Program-made: the position numbers and the translations under genes | Assembly (NCBI RefSeq): GCF_030816505.1 | Contig: NZ_JAUSYB010000001.1 | Location: 2,232,001 to 2,296,000, forward strand | DNA: 64,000 nt | Source of the DNA: Microbacterium sp. W4I20 | GTDB taxonomy: Bacteria; Actinomycetota; Actinomycetes; Actinomycetales; Microbacteriaceae | Reading direction: 5' to 3' | The notes under the pieces: generated by a model | What the model was told of the DNA's origin: nothing | The model's database searches: none | The model's input: only the letters and a program-made list of their open reading frames with translations | Shown: positions 24,711-33,231 of the stretch, piece after piece | Layout of the letters: each line of letters begins with the position of its first letter | How positions within the stretch are numbered: the stretch's first letter is position 1

Positions 24711-25688
24711 TCAGACGGCGAGCAGCTCCTTCTCGAGCCGGTCGTACGACGCTTCCATGCCGTCGGCCATGCCGGTGGCGAGGATCATGTCACGCGTCTC
24801 CTTGTCGGGGTACTCGATGTAGAGCGTGATGAGGGTCGCGCCGTCTTCCTCATAGAGGTTCAGGTCGTTGAGGGTCTCGACCGGCATCCCGACCATCCGC
24901 TCGGTCTGCACCGACCGTCGCGGGGCGTCGATCAGCAGCGCCTCGCCCTCGAAGCCGAACGGCTGTCCCTCGGTGTCGCCGATCGGCGCCCACGAGGTGC
25001 GGTAGGTCTGGCCGACCTCGGTCGCGACGACGCACTCCGTCATCTCCCAGCCTTCGGGTCCGAGCAGCCACTGCTTCATCAGCTCGGGCTCGTTGTGGGC
25101 ACGCCACACCAGCTCGCGCGGTCCCTCGACGAGGCGCGTGATGCGCACGTGCACGTCGTCGAGCAGCTCGACATTGGTGCCCTTGCCCTGGGCGTAGTCA
25201 CGGAGGTCCTGCAGCACGACGTCGAGCTGCGACATCGCGAGCTTGAGGCCCTCGACCTGCCCCATCGACACGACCTGCTCGATCGCGTCGACCGAGGCGA
25301 AGTGGCTCGTGGTCACCATGCGGGTGCCGCCGGCGGTGGACTCGAACTCGAACGACATCCGCTGCGCGGGGAAGTCCTCGAGCGGCTTGCCGTCTTCGTC
25401 GACGAACGAGTCGAGCACCTCGAACCGGTGCGGAGCCTCGATGGCGAGGAACTCCCACGATCCCGAGGAGCGCTCGCCCCGCGGGCCGTTCATCGTGTAC
25501 TGGGCGCGCCCGCCGACGGTGTGGTCCCAGGCGCCGAAGGTGGCCGGCCATCCGGGAGGACCCCAGAAGCGCTCGAGCTGCCGCGGGTCGCTGTAGGCGC
25601 TCCAGACCCGCTCGACCGGTGCCGCGAACTCGGCGACGACCGTCATGGTCAGGTTCTCGGTATCGGTGATGACGTCGGTGACAGGCAT
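24711..25688 (-). CDS. Tandem SRPBCC (AHSA1-like) protein
   Basis: A 325-aa protein of two AHSA1/START-like domains. The first (about 10-150) holds AEFAAPVERVWSAYSDPRQL and RFWGPPGW; the second (about 165-320) holds ITRLVEGPRELVWRAHNEPEL and KQWLLGPEGW. Each forms a hydrophobic-ligand cavity. The family is commonly paired with an ArsR repressor, as here: the repressor gene ends one base upstream. The ligand is unknown. Confidence 0.88.
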   Translation of the reverse strand: MPVTDVITDTENLTMTVVAEFAAPVERVWSAYSDPRQLERFWGPPGWPATFGAWDHTVGGRAQYTMNGPRGERSSGSWEFLAIEAPHRFEVLDSFVDEDGKPLEDFPAQRMSFEFESTAGGTRMVTTSHFASVDAIEQVVSMGQVEGLKLAMSQLDVVLQDLRDYAQGKGTNVELLDDVHVRITRLVEGPRELVWRAHNEPELMKQWLLGPEGWEMTECVVATEVGQTYRTSWAPIGDTEGQPFGFEGEALLIDAPRRSVQTERMVGMPVETLNDLNLYEEDGATLITLYIEYPDKETRDMILATGMADGMEASYDRLEKELLAV

Positions 25689-25689
25689 G

Positions 25690-26058
25690 TCAGTCCTCTT
25701 CCTTGGGTTCGTTCTGCGGAGGTGCCGGCTCGGCCAGCAGGTCGTCGAGTCGGGCGATGCGCGACCGCCACAGCTCTTCGTATCGGGCGAGGAGCGCCCT
25801 GGCGCGGGCGATCATCTCGGGGTTCGCGCGGACGAGCCGCTCGCGTCCCTCGGCGCGCTTGACGATGAGGTTCGCGGCTTCGAGCACGGCGACGTGCTTC
25901 TGCACCGCGGCGAACGACATCTCGTATTCGGAGGCGAGGGTCGAGACGGACTGCTCCCGCTCGATCGTCCGGCGCAGGATGTCACGCCGGGTCGACGTCG
26001 CCAATGCGTGGAACACACGGTCGACCTCCGCTTCGCTGAGTTCTCTTTGTACAACCAT
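25690..26058 (-). CDS. ArsR-family regulator
   Basis: A 122-aa winged-helix repressor with VDRVFHALATSTRRDILRR and recognition helix MSFAAVQKHVAVLEAANL, a basic wing (VKRAEGRERLVR) and a coiled C-terminal tail. It is the first gene of an operon with the SRPBCC protein, the common arsR-AHSA1 arrangement. A perfect palindrome covers its start codon, indicating autorepression. Confidence 0.9.
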   Translation of the reverse strand: MVVQRELSEAEVDRVFHALATSTRRDILRRTIEREQSVSTLASEYEMSFAAVQKHVAVLEAANLIVKRAEGRERLVRANPEMIARARALLARYEELWRSRIARLDDLLAEPAPPQNEPKEED

Positions 26059-26067
26059 TTGGTTGTA
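26050..26067. promoter_or_regulatory. Palindrome TACAACCA-TT-TGGTTGTA, ArsR operator
   Basis: A perfect 8-bp-arm palindrome overlaps the arsR ATG (26056-26058 on the minus strand). Bound repressor would block both initiation of transcription and the ribosome entry region. Confidence 0.65.
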
Positions 26068-26121
26068 GATTATGGCGAAGCGGATGCCGTGTCAAGAGGT
26101 TTCCTGGCGCGCTGGCCCCGT

Positions 26122-26514
26122 CTACGACTCGGCGAGCCAGGCGCGGATGACCCCGATCAGCGCATCGCGATCTTCTGCGCGCTCGGCGGCGGGGGGGACG
26201 GGCAGGCTGGCTCGGATGTCGGAGTGCCAGATGAGCCGCCGCTGAGGGTCGCCGGAGAACGTGGGCGGTGCGTTCTTCGCTTCTGCGCGGTCGGTGCCGA
26301 AGTGCAGGATGAGCCGCACCGGCCCTCTGCCGGCGGCGTTGACCGTCAGCCGATCGACACCGTTCAGCGTGTAGTTGGGCGAGTTCCACTTGATGGTCTC
26401 GCCGACGCCCGGTTCGGCCTCGAACACGAGCGCCTGGAGCCACTCGACTTCCGCTCGCCTTTCGGGCGGCTGCGCGTCAAGGAACTCGGCGACCGTCGCG
26501 AACTGTGTGGGCAT
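26122..26514 (-). CDS. DUF1801 (YdhG-like) protein
   Basis: A 130-aa protein of the DUF1801 family, which has an iron-chaperone-like frataxin-type fold. Visible signatures are EWLQALVFEAEPGVGETIKW (about 23-42) and LILHFGTDR, with C-terminal VIRAWLAES. It has no neighbours in the same operon with a tell-tale function. The biochemical role of the family is not established. Confidence 0.8.
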   Translation of the reverse strand: MPTQFATVAEFLDAQPPERRAEVEWLQALVFEAEPGVGETIKWNSPNYTLNGVDRLTVNAAGRGPVRLILHFGTDRAEAKNAPPTFSGDPQRRLIWHSDIRASLPVPPAAERAEDRDALIGVIRAWLAES

Positions 26515-26522
26515 GGGTGATC

Positions 26523-27074
26523 TTATCGAGCCACCCCCGCGCGCACGAGTGCCTTGTGAACGGCGATCACGATGCCGCCGATCGCCAGCTCGCCGCCGAT
26601 GCGCGCGGCGAACGTGGCGATGAGCACAGGAGGCACCAGGTGCTCCGGCGAGAAGACCGGAAGCGCGACGAGGAAGAGCACGGCGCCGGTCGCGGCCGCA
26701 GCCAGAAGGATGCGGCCGCTCGGCGTCGACTTCTCCCGCCGCAGGGGCAGCGACAGGTCGAACGCCAGCCCGGCCAGCAGCATCGGCACGGCGGCGAGGG
26801 GACCGATCGGAGAGATCGCCGAAGTGAGGAGACCCGTCACGAATGCCGTGAAGGTCGCCATTCCGGGGGTGCGGGTGACGACGCGGGCGAGGAACGGCAT
26901 GAGGGTATGGATGCCGGCGACCAGCGCGTACGCCGGCGGCGAGGAGACCGCGAGCACCGACGTCAGCGGCACGACGGCGACGAACAGCAAGGACTGCACG
27001 GCGCCGAACGCGGCACTCACCAGGAGTGCGCTCGTACGAACTCGTCTCGGCGTCTCGACTCGGGCGTCTTTCAC
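26523..27074 (-). CDS. Multi-pass membrane protein, possible ECF S-component
   Basis: A 183-aa protein with a GTG start and five or six hydrophobic helices; few charged loops are present except RREKSTPSGR. The size, helix count and pattern (YALVAGIHTLMPFLARVV, MATFTAFVTGLLTS) resemble substrate-binding S-components of energy-coupling-factor transporters (YkoE/MptD-like). No A or T component is nearby, so the assignment is tentative. Confidence 0.55.
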   Translation of the reverse strand: MKDARVETPRRVRTSALLVSAAFGAVQSLLFVAVVPLTSVLAVSSPPAYALVAGIHTLMPFLARVVTRTPGMATFTAFVTGLLTSAISPIGPLAAVPMLLAGLAFDLSLPLRREKSTPSGRILLAAAATGAVLFLVALPVFSPEHLVPPVLIATFAARIGGELAIGGIVIAVHKALVRAGVAR

Positions 27075-27123
27075 TCGTCGATCCTAAGTCTCGGAAACTC
27101 CGGCCCCGCGCGGGCCTCCCCCG

Positions 27124-27549
27124 TCAGACCGACGGCAGGCTTGCTGCGCGCCGATCCTCACCCGATCGCTGCACACGTCGCAGCGTCAGGATGAAGACGA
27201 CACTCGCGACGACACCCGAGCCCAGCCCATAGAACGCGTAGAGGGGGAAGAGCCAGGCTCCGACGATGAGCCCGATGATCGTCCACGCGAGCGCGGGTCC
27301 CGCGAACGCGAGCAGGGCGCCCGGCCAGCTCGACAGCTGCGGCCCGCTGCGGAGCCAGACGGTGCTCGCCAGCACGAAGAGCGTGGTCAGCGCCGCGAGG
27401 ACCAGCGCCCAGCCCAGTGCGGGAAGCACTCGCTCGCCCCAGTCCTGCGGGTTCATCGCGGCGACGAAGACGTTGGTCGCCACCGCGTTCGCGACCACGC
27501 CCATAACGGCCACCGCCGCCAGCGCCTTCCCGTATGCAGAAGCCCGCAT
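27124..27549 (-). CDS. DUF6069-like membrane protein
   Basis: A 141-aa protein with four hydrophobic helices (about 8-30, 42-66, 78-98, 104-124) and a charged C-terminus RRVQRSGEDRRA. It resembles small actinobacterial DUF6069 membrane proteins in size and topology. The downstream end is separated from the next gene by 49 bases. Function is unknown. Confidence 0.6.
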   Translation of the reverse strand: MRASAYGKALAAVAVMGVVANAVATNVFVAAMNPQDWGERVLPALGWALVLAALTTLFVLASTVWLRSGPQLSSWPGALLAFAGPALAWTIIGLIVGAWLFPLYAFYGLGSGVVASVVFILTLRRVQRSGEDRRAASLPSV

Positions 27550-27557
27550 CGTTCGCC

Positions 27558-28223
27558 TCAGCTCTCCGAGGTCGACGGCTGGTCTTCGTCCGACAGTGTG
27601 TGCCAGGTCTCGAAGGTCAGGTCCGCGGCCCCCTCGACGTCGCCGTCGGCCAGCAGGGCGACGAGCTGCTCGTGGCGCTCGAACGACGCCTGCCCGTCCT
27701 CCGCGAAACGCATCCGCTCCGCACGCCGCACGACGGGGCCGAACTGTTCCAGCACCATCACGATGGCATCATTGCCGAGCACCGTCACCGGGACGCGATG
27801 GAACTCCTCGTCGGCATCCATCGCTGCCGGGATGGATTCCGCAGCCAGTGCCTTCGCGAAGCGCCGGTTCGCGTCTCTCATGCGTTCGAGGTAGCTGTCG
27901 GTGGGGACTCCTGCCATCCCCCGGACCGCCAGCACGTGCATCGATCCCACGACGTCCCGGGCATCGCGGACCGCCTTGGCGTCGATCGCGCTCACCGTCG
28001 TGGACCGGCCCGGCCTGGCGACCACCAGTCCGCTCGCGCCCAGCCTCAGTAACGCTTCACGCACGGGCGTACGGCTCACGCCGAGCCACTCGGCGAGATC
28101 CGCATCCTTCAACTGCTCCCCGGGGAGGAACGTGCAGTCGACGATGGCATCGCGCAATCGACGGAAGACGTCGTCACGGAGGAGTGTTCGGTCCACTCCT
28201 GAGGTCTGCTGCGGAATCGGCAT
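27558..28223 (-). CDS. GntR-family regulator (FadR/FCD subfamily)
   Basis: A 221-aa regulator. The N-terminal winged helix has VFRRLRDAIVDCTFLPGEQL and WLGVSRTPVREALLRLGASG. The C-terminal FCD domain carries metal-ligand-type residues (DADEEFHRVPV and ERHEQLVALL). The ATG at 28223 lies at the edge of the operator; the frame remains open upstream but through operator sequence. It is divergent from an alpha/beta hydrolase with two identical-type palindromes between. Confidence 0.87.
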   Translation of the reverse strand: MPIPQQTSGVDRTLLRDDVFRRLRDAIVDCTFLPGEQLKDADLAEWLGVSRTPVREALLRLGASGLVVARPGRSTTVSAIDAKAVRDARDVVGSMHVLAVRGMAGVPTDSYLERMRDANRRFAKALAAESIPAAMDADEEFHRVPVTVLGNDAIVMVLEQFGPVVRRAERMRFAEDGQASFERHEQLVALLADGDVEGAADLTFETWHTLSDEDQPSTSES

Positions 28224-28303
28224 GCAATACATTGCGCACGATCGCATCCGGGGGGCAAGTCGACACGCCTATTGCGTTCGAAATCCAATGTGCAATATAT
28301 TGC
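28224..28303. promoter_or_regulatory. Two GCAATAnATTGC palindromes, GntR operators
   Basis: GCAATACATTGC at 28224-28235 touches the gntR start codon, and GCAATATATTGC at 28292-28303 lies 74 bases before the hydrolase ATG. Both have 5-bp arms and AT-rich centres. One site at each promoter suggests repression of both genes by the same dimer. Confidence 0.65.
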
Positions 28304-28376
28304 GTATCACGAGCGTTACACCTGGACAACAACCCTCACCCGGGCTCGCGCAGAGCCGAAACTGAAAGGAAGAGCC

Positions 28377-29108
28377 ATGAACACCACCGCTGAGATCACG
28401 AACGTCGTCCTCGTCCACGGAGCCTTCGCGGACGGAACCGGCTGGCGCCGGGTGTACGACCTTCTCACCGCCCGCGGCTACCGCGTCTCGATCGTGCAGA
28501 ACCCGCTCACCTCCTTCGCCGACGACGTCGCCGCGACCACCCGCGTCCTCGACGCTCAGGACGGCCCGGCCATCCTCGTCGGCCACTCCTGGGGCGGCAC
28601 GGTCATCACCGAGGCCGGTGTGCACCCGAAGGTCGCCGGGCTGGTCTACGTGTCCGCTCTGATTCCGGACGTCGGGGAGACCAGCGGGCAGCAGTACGAG
28701 GGCTTCGCCGCCACACCCGAGTTCGTCGTCGACATCGACGACGACGGCTTCGGTCGCCTCAACCGCGACGCCTTCCACCCGGGATTCGCCGCCGACCTGA
28801 GCGAGGCCGACGCCCTGTTCCTGGCCGACAGTCAGGTGCCGGTGAACATGGCCGTGTTCGGCGAGGCCGTCACCCAGGCCGCATGGCGCGGCACGCCGAG
28901 CTGGGCCGTCATCGCGACCGAGGACAAGGCCTTCGACCAGGCGATGCTGCAGCACATGGCCAGCCGCATCGGCGCCGACATCACCAACGTCTCCGGCAGC
29001 CACGCCCTGTTCATCTCGCAGGCCGAGACCGTCGCCGACGTGATCGCCTCCGCCGCAGGTTCGGCATCCTCCGCCACTTCGGCGGCAGCCGTGGCCGCAG
29101 CTCGCTGA
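28377..29108 (+). CDS. Alpha/beta hydrolase
   Basis: A 243-aa alpha/beta-hydrolase. The oxyanion segment VLVHGAFADGTGWR is followed by the nucleophile elbow GHSWGGT (serine about 67), and a late histidine in SGSHALFIS completes the triad. Its closest family style is the esterase group annotated as alpha/beta hydrolase 6, often ester- or lactone-cleaving. ATG 28377 follows AAAGGAAGAG. The C-terminus is alanine/serine-rich. A GntR repressor is divergent, so expression is inducible. Confidence 0.87.
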   Translation: MNTTAEITNVVLVHGAFADGTGWRRVYDLLTARGYRVSIVQNPLTSFADDVAATTRVLDAQDGPAILVGHSWGGTVITEAGVHPKVAGLVYVSALIPDVGETSGQQYEGFAATPEFVVDIDDDGFGRLNRDAFHPGFAADLSEADALFLADSQVPVNMAVFGEAVTQAAWRGTPSWAVIATEDKAFDQAMLQHMASRIGADITNVSGSHALFISQAETVADVIASAAGSASSATSAAAVAAAR

Positions 29109-29123
29109 CGATCGCGATCCGCC

Positions 29124-29160
29124 GGGGTCAGCATCCATCGAGATGGTGGATGCTGACCCC
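29124..29160 (+). terminator. Hairpin terminator after the hydrolase gene
   Basis: GGGGTCAGCATCCA pairs perfectly with TGGATGCTGACCCC around a 9-base loop, 16 bases past the hydrolase stop. No T-run follows, as is usual in high-GC actinobacteria. Confidence 0.75.
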
Positions 29161-29210
29161 GGGCGCGTCATGGAGGAGGGCGATTCCGCCGCGTCTCCGG
29201 CGGAGCTCGA

Positions 29211-29834
29211 TCAGCCGGCCGGATACACCGCGACGCTCTCCGGGCGCTGCTTCGCCGCGAGGACGATCGCGAGGATGCCGAGGCCCAGAGTGCCGGCGAG
29301 CGACGCGAGCGATCCGAGCATCCGGAAGAGGTCGGCGAAGCCTTGGATGTTCTCCGGCCGTTCGGTGACGAAGATGATCTGCGGTATCGCCCAGGTCACC
29401 GCGTAGAGGCCGAGCACCCACATCGGCGCCCACCGCCAGGGTCGCGGAAGGTCCTCGTTGCGCCCGATCTGCGCGGCGGCCACGAGAGCAGCAGCAGCGG
29501 GGACGAGCAGCGAGACATATCCGTAGACGTTCCAGGCGGCGTCGTCGGCCGTGGGCTCGAGGGCCCGCGTGATCGCGAACGCGGCGAGGGCCCAGAGGGC
29601 CAGGAGCGTCAGCGCGGCCACCCCGAGCGGCCTGCGTCCGACGACACTCGCATCACGCGAGAGCCCGAACGCGAACAGCAGGATCGACGCTGCGAACACC
29701 ACGGCGGAGCCCGCGCGGACGGCATCCGATCCGACGGACGCGTTGAGGCCGGGCTGCACCGTTTCGACCACCCCGCAGAGGATGAGGCCGACGCCGCCGT
29801 AGGTCCAGGTTCTCTGTCGGCTTCGCCTGCTCAT
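29211..29834 (-). CDS. Six-helix membrane protein of unknown function
   Basis: A 207-aa protein beginning with a basic stretch MSRRSRQRTWT followed by about six hydrophobic helices. The central segment RPWRWAPMWVLGLYAVTW and the loop TERPENIQGFADLFRML are distinctive but match no domain I know. It stands alone, convergent with the hydrolase gene. Confidence 0.7.
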   Translation of the reverse strand: MSRRSRQRTWTYGGVGLILCGVVETVQPGLNASVGSDAVRAGSAVVFAASILLFAFGLSRDASVVGRRPLGVAALTLLALWALAAFAITRALEPTADDAAWNVYGYVSLLVPAAAALVAAAQIGRNEDLPRPWRWAPMWVLGLYAVTWAIPQIIFVTERPENIQGFADLFRMLGSLASLAGTLGLGILAIVLAAKQRPESVAVYPAG

Positions 29835-29865
29835 CCCCCCAGACTAGGTGCCCGATCCCTCCGGC

Positions 29866-29944
29866 CGACCCGCCTCCTTGTGCGTGAGCCGCCCCCTTGA
29901 GTGCGTCACTCAAGGGGGCGGCTCGCGCAAAGAGGGGCGGCTCG
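29866..29944. terminator. Nested inverted repeat with a 23-bp near-perfect stem
   Basis: The inner stem 29881-29903 pairs with 29907-29929 (22 of 23) around the loop CGT. Outer words CGACCCGCCTCCTT (29866) and AGAGGGGCGGCTCG (29931) repeat the stem sequence, giving the L1-L2-R2-R1 plan. It lies just past the stop of the first HisD-like gene. Confidence 0.68.
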
Positions 29945-29977
29945 ACAGAAGGTGGCGAGCAACAAGCAGCGACGCGA

Positions 29978-31294
29978 TCAGGCCAGGCGGTCGAGCCTCA
30001 TCGTGGCGGTCGCGCTGTGCGCGGCCATGCCCTCCGAGTCGGAGATGACCTGCACGGCGTTCGCCAGTTCGGGCGTGGCCTCACGGCTGATGCGCTGGTA
30101 CGTCAGCGGCTTGAGGAAGCGCGACACCGAGAGGCCGGCGCTGTGCTTCGCGCCACCCGCGGTGGGCAGCACGTGGTTGGTGCCCGCCATCCCCTTGTCG
30201 GAGTAGGCGACGGTGCTCCACGGGCCGAGGAAGATCGAACCGTAGTTGCGCAGGGTCTCGTGGTACCAGTCGTCATCGGCGGTGAGCAGCTCGAGGTGCT
30301 CGGGCGCGAGGTCGTCCATCAGCGCGGCCGCGGTCTCGCGGTCCTTCGCGACGGTGACCGTGCCGTAGTCGCGCCAGGCTGCTCCGGCGATCTCGGCGGT
30401 GGCGAGCGTCTCGAGCTGACGGTCGATCGCTTCGATCACGGCCTTGCCGTGCTCCTCGGAGGTCGTGATCAGCGCGGCCGGCGAGTTCGGGCCGTGCTCC
30501 GCCTGGCCGAGCAGGTCGGCGGCGACGAGCTCGGGGTCGGCGGTCTCGTCCGAGATGACCGCGACCTCGCTGGGGCCGGCGAGCAGGTCGATCGTGACCG
30601 TGCCGAACAGCTGGCGCTTGGCCTCGGCGACGAACGCGTTGCCCGCGCCGACGAGCATGTCGACGGGCAGGTCGCCGAGCAGACCGTAGGCCATCGCGGC
30701 GAGCGCCTGCACACCGCCGATGACGAAGACGCGGTCGACGCCCGAGAGGTGCGCGGCGTAGACGACCGCGTCGTTCGCGCCGCCGTCGGGCTGCGGGGGC
30801 GTGCACGCGATGACGGTCGGGACGCCGGCGGCCTTGGCCACGCCGACGGTCATGAACGCGCTCGCGGTCAGGGGGAAGCGGCCGGCCGGGAGGTAGGCGC
30901 CGACGCGCGAGACCGGGATGTACTTGGCGCCGGTCACGATGCCGGGCACGAACTCCGTCTCGAAGTCGGTGAGGTGCTCGCGCGAGGCGCGGGCGAAGGC
31001 CTGGGTGCGCTCGGCGCCCAACTCGATCGCGGCGCGGAGGTCGGGCGCGAGGCGGTCGCCGCTCGTCGCGATCTGCTCGGCGGTGAGCTCGAGGTCGCTG
31101 CCCTGGTAGTTGTCGAGCTTGCGCGCGTAGTCGAGCACGGCGTCGAGCCCGCGCTCGCGGATGTCGGCGAGCATGTTCGTGACGGTCTCGATGACGGCGG
31201 GATCGCGCTGCGCGGCCGGTGCGTCGATGAGCGGGGTCTTGAGGTGGTGGAACGCGCCTTCGTAGTGCGCGAGGACGGGAGAGGAGTAACGCAT
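29978..31294 (-). CDS. HisD-family alcohol dehydrogenase, paralogue 1 (HpsN-like)
   Basis: A 438-aa zinc- and NAD-dependent dehydrogenase of the histidinol-dehydrogenase superfamily, which oxidises a primary alcohol to a carboxylate in two steps. Signatures: YIPVSRVGAYLPAGRFPL, VGAGNAFVAEAKRQLFG, zinc ligands in QAEHGPNSPA, the catalytic EH in APEHLEL and AGTNHVLPT. No other histidine genes are nearby, and a divergent LysR gene faces it, so a catabolic role like that of HpsN (sulfopropanediol oxidation) is more likely than histidine synthesis. It is about 14% of the way to a second paralogue at 36652 in the same cluster, yet clearly diverged from it. Confidence 0.85.
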   Translation of the reverse strand: MRYSSPVLAHYEGAFHHLKTPLIDAPAAQRDPAVIETVTNMLADIRERGLDAVLDYARKLDNYQGSDLELTAEQIATSGDRLAPDLRAAIELGAERTQAFARASREHLTDFETEFVPGIVTGAKYIPVSRVGAYLPAGRFPLTASAFMTVGVAKAAGVPTVIACTPPQPDGGANDAVVYAAHLSGVDRVFVIGGVQALAAMAYGLLGDLPVDMLVGAGNAFVAEAKRQLFGTVTIDLLAGPSEVAVISDETADPELVAADLLGQAEHGPNSPAALITTSEEHGKAVIEAIDRQLETLATAEIAGAAWRDYGTVTVAKDRETAAALMDDLAPEHLELLTADDDWYHETLRNYGSIFLGPWSTVAYSDKGMAGTNHVLPTAGGAKHSAGLSVSRFLKPLTYQRISREATPELANAVQVISDSEGMAAHSATATMRLDRLA

Positions 31295-31334
31295 GCAGGA
31301 AGGCTAGATCGATACGAACCATTCGACAAGCCTG

Positions 31335-31349
31335 ATGGTCCGAGACCAT
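31335..31349. promoter_or_regulatory. Palindrome ATGGTC-CGA-GACCAT, LysR operator candidate
   Basis: A perfect 6-bp-arm palindrome lies in the 76-base gap between the HisD-like gene and lysR. It contains the T-N11-A pattern of LysR-type sites. Additional ACCATT words flank it on both sides. Confidence 0.6.
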
Positions 31350-31370
31350 TCATCGGGTTTACCATTGGCT

Positions 31371-32300
31371 GTGACCATCACCCAGCTGACCGCCTTCCTC
31401 GCCGCTCTCGAGCACGGCTCCTTCACCGCCGCCGCCACGAATCTGACCATGACGCAGGCATCCGTCTCCGAGCTCGTCGCCCGCCTGGAACGCGAACTCG
31501 GCGTCACCCTCTTCACCCGCGGAAGCCGCCGCCTCGTACCGACGGCCGCCGCCCTCGAACTCCGCCCGCACGCGACCCAGGCGGTGAGCGCGGTGCAGAA
31601 CGGCATCGACACCATCCAGGCGCTGACCTCCCTCGACCGCGGAACCTGCACGTTCGGCGTGCTCCGCAACGCGGCCTACTACGCCCTCGCGGATCTCGCC
31701 GAGACGTTCCACCACCGGCACCCGAACGTGCGGCTGCGCCTGGTCGGCATCAACTCCGCCCACGTCGCGCGCTCGATCGCGAGCGGCGAGCTCGAGGCCG
31801 GACTCCTGGTGCTGCCCGTCGACGAAGAAGGGCTCGAGGTGCGGCCGCTCTTTCGCGACGAGGTGCTCTACGCCTCGGCCACCCGCCCGAGCGACAGCGC
31901 CCCCGTCACGATCGAGGACGTCGCCGAGGCGAAGCTCGTGCTGTACGACGCATTCGCCGGATGGGACGACCCGACCCGCCGCCAGCTGCTCGAGCGCGCA
32001 CGCCTGCGCGGACTGTCGATCGAGCCGGCCGTCGAGGTCGAGAACGTCGAGACGGCGCTGAGCCTGGTCGCGGCGGGCGCGGCAGACACCATCGTGTCGC
32101 GATCGATCGCGGAGTCGGAGGGCTTCCCCTCCGGCATCCGCACCTTCCCCTTCGCCGAGCCGATGCACGACACGATCGCGCTCGTGCAGCGGGAGGGGAT
32201 GCTGCTGTCGCCGGCGACCCAGCGCCTGGCCGAGCTGGCGGAGCGGATGCTGCGCGAGAGAGTACCCGAGCACCAGGGGCGCACCGCGCTCGGGGGCTGA
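31371..32300 (+). CDS. LysR-family regulator
   Basis: A 309-aa LTTR. Helix-turn-helix FLAALEHGSFTAAATNLTMT...ASVSELVARLE is at residues 8-60, followed by the substrate-binding domain (about 90-300, VRPLFRDEVLYASATRP). The GTG at 31371 gives the standard VTITQLTAFL start; a longer frame from 31335 would begin inside the operator. It is divergent from the HisD-like dehydrogenase and probably activates it in response to its substrate. Confidence 0.88.
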   Translation: MTITQLTAFLAALEHGSFTAAATNLTMTQASVSELVARLERELGVTLFTRGSRRLVPTAAALELRPHATQAVSAVQNGIDTIQALTSLDRGTCTFGVLRNAAYYALADLAETFHHRHPNVRLRLVGINSAHVARSIASGELEAGLLVLPVDEEGLEVRPLFRDEVLYASATRPSDSAPVTIEDVAEAKLVLYDAFAGWDDPTRRQLLERARLRGLSIEPAVEVENVETALSLVAAGAADTIVSRSIAESEGFPSGIRTFPFAEPMHDTIALVQREGMLLSPATQRLAELAERMLRERVPEHQGRTALGG

Positions 32301-32302
32301 GT

Positions 32303-32345
32303 CCCTTCGACAGGCTCAGGGACCCAGTCCGGCTCAGGGACCGGG
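32303..32345. repeat. CCCTTCGACAGGCTCAGGGAC repeat with partial second unit
   Basis: The 3' gap between lysR and the convergent nitrilase gene holds the imperfect palindrome GTCCCTTCGACAGGCTCAGGGAC followed by a truncated unit GGCTCAGGGACC. This word is a very common dispersed intergenic repeat in actinobacteria. A related copy lies inside the ABC1 kinase gene at 51875. Confidence 0.65.
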
Positions 32346-32355
32346 ATCGTTTGAC

Positions 32356-33165
32356 TCAGTACAGGTCGCCCCGCCGGTCGTCGAACAGGTGGTTGTGCGG
32401 GGGTAGCGACTTCTCGCGTACGGCGGCGAGCGAGAGCACGGCCGTCGCGCCCATCACGGTCCGGAACGCGACGATCCAGCCCTGCTCGTCGATGATGGCG
32501 GTGCCGTCGGTCCAGTCCACGCCGCGCTCGGAGCCCCAGCGGTCGGCGATGACGACCGGCAGCCTCGACGAGCGGGCGGAGGCCATGGCCTGGATCAGTT
32601 CCGGCGCGTGTTCACCCTCGGGCCGCGACACGAGCGGCCAGTTGACCGGCAGCGCGAGTACGTCGGCTCCGGCGAGCGCGAGCCGCCGCGGAACCTCCGG
32701 GAACTCGTTGTCGTAGCAGATCGCGACGCCGAGCCGCCCGAACGAGGTGTCGACCACGAGCCCGGCCTCGGTGCCGTGATCGAAGACCAGCTTCTCGGCG
32801 CCCCAGAGGTGCGACTTGCGGTAGTCGGCGATCCGCGCCTCATGCGTCAGCACGGCGGCCGTGTTGAAGAGCTGCGCGCCGGCGATCTCGGCATACCCGA
32901 CGACGACCACCGCATCCTCGGGAATCACCTCCCGCACGGCATCCCATCGCGAGTCATCCCGCGTGATCGCCGCCGCCTCGGCCTCCGCGCGATCGGCGAA
33001 CACGTAGCCGCTGACGGCGAGTTCCGGCAGCACGATCAGCCGGGCGTCGCGGCGAGCCGCGGCGGTGATCGCCTCCCGGATGCGGGCGAGATTCCCGTCG
33101 ACGTCGCCGAGGACGATCTCGGGCGACAGCGCGGCCACGCGCAGTTCATCGGATGCTGCAGTCAT
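32356..33165 (-). CDS. Carbon-nitrogen hydrolase (nitrilase superfamily)
   Basis: A 269-aa amidase/nitrilase with the Glu-Lys-Cys triad E48 (LPELAVSGY), K117 (DYRKSHLWG) and C150 (GVAICYDNEFPE). It hydrolyses a C-N bond of an amide, nitrile or carbamoyl substrate. It lies downstream of the bicupin gene on the same strand but beyond a strong hairpin (33191-33225), so its expression may be partly separate. The substrate is unknown; within this cluster a carboxamide intermediate is possible. Confidence 0.9.
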   Translation of the reverse strand: MTAASDELRVAALSPEIVLGDVDGNLARIREAITAAARRDARLIVLPELAVSGYVFADRAEAEAAAITRDDSRWDAVREVIPEDAVVVVGYAEIAGAQLFNTAAVLTHEARIADYRKSHLWGAEKLVFDHGTEAGLVVDTSFGRLGVAICYDNEFPEVPRRLALAGADVLALPVNWPLVSRPEGEHAPELIQAMASARSSRLPVVIADRWGSERGVDWTDGTAIIDEQGWIVAFRTVMGATAVLSLAAVREKSLPPHNHLFDDRRGDLY

Positions 33166-33190
33166 GTCCTTGATTCTCCTCCGGATACGC

Positions 33191-33225
33191 CGAAGCGCGA
33201 GGGGCCGACAGCCCCTCGCGCTTCG
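33191..33225 (-). terminator. Perfect 15-bp hairpin between bicupin and nitrilase genes
   Basis: CGAAGCGCGAGGGGC pairs exactly with GCCCCTCGCGCTTCG around CGACA, six bases past the bicupin stop. It is a strong intrinsic terminator or an attenuator for the nitrilase gene. Confidence 0.8.
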
Positions 33226-33231
33226 TCGGTC

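Noticed and set aside
23199..25862. 887-residue plus-strand open frame over the amine oxidase and SRPBCC genes
   Set aside because: Its translation is rich in Arg, Gly, Asp and His without any domain, and it lies antisense to two well-recognised genes. It is a high-GC shadow frame.
29978..31294. Histidine biosynthesis function for the HisD-like genes
   Set aside because: No other his genes are present, regulators are LysR/LacI and neighbours are catabolic; the second copy matches HpsN segments closely.
29897..32716. 939-residue plus-strand open frame over the HisD-like, LysR and nitrilase genes
   Set aside because: Shadow of the HisD-like gene, then frame-shifted reading of lysR; no domain signal.
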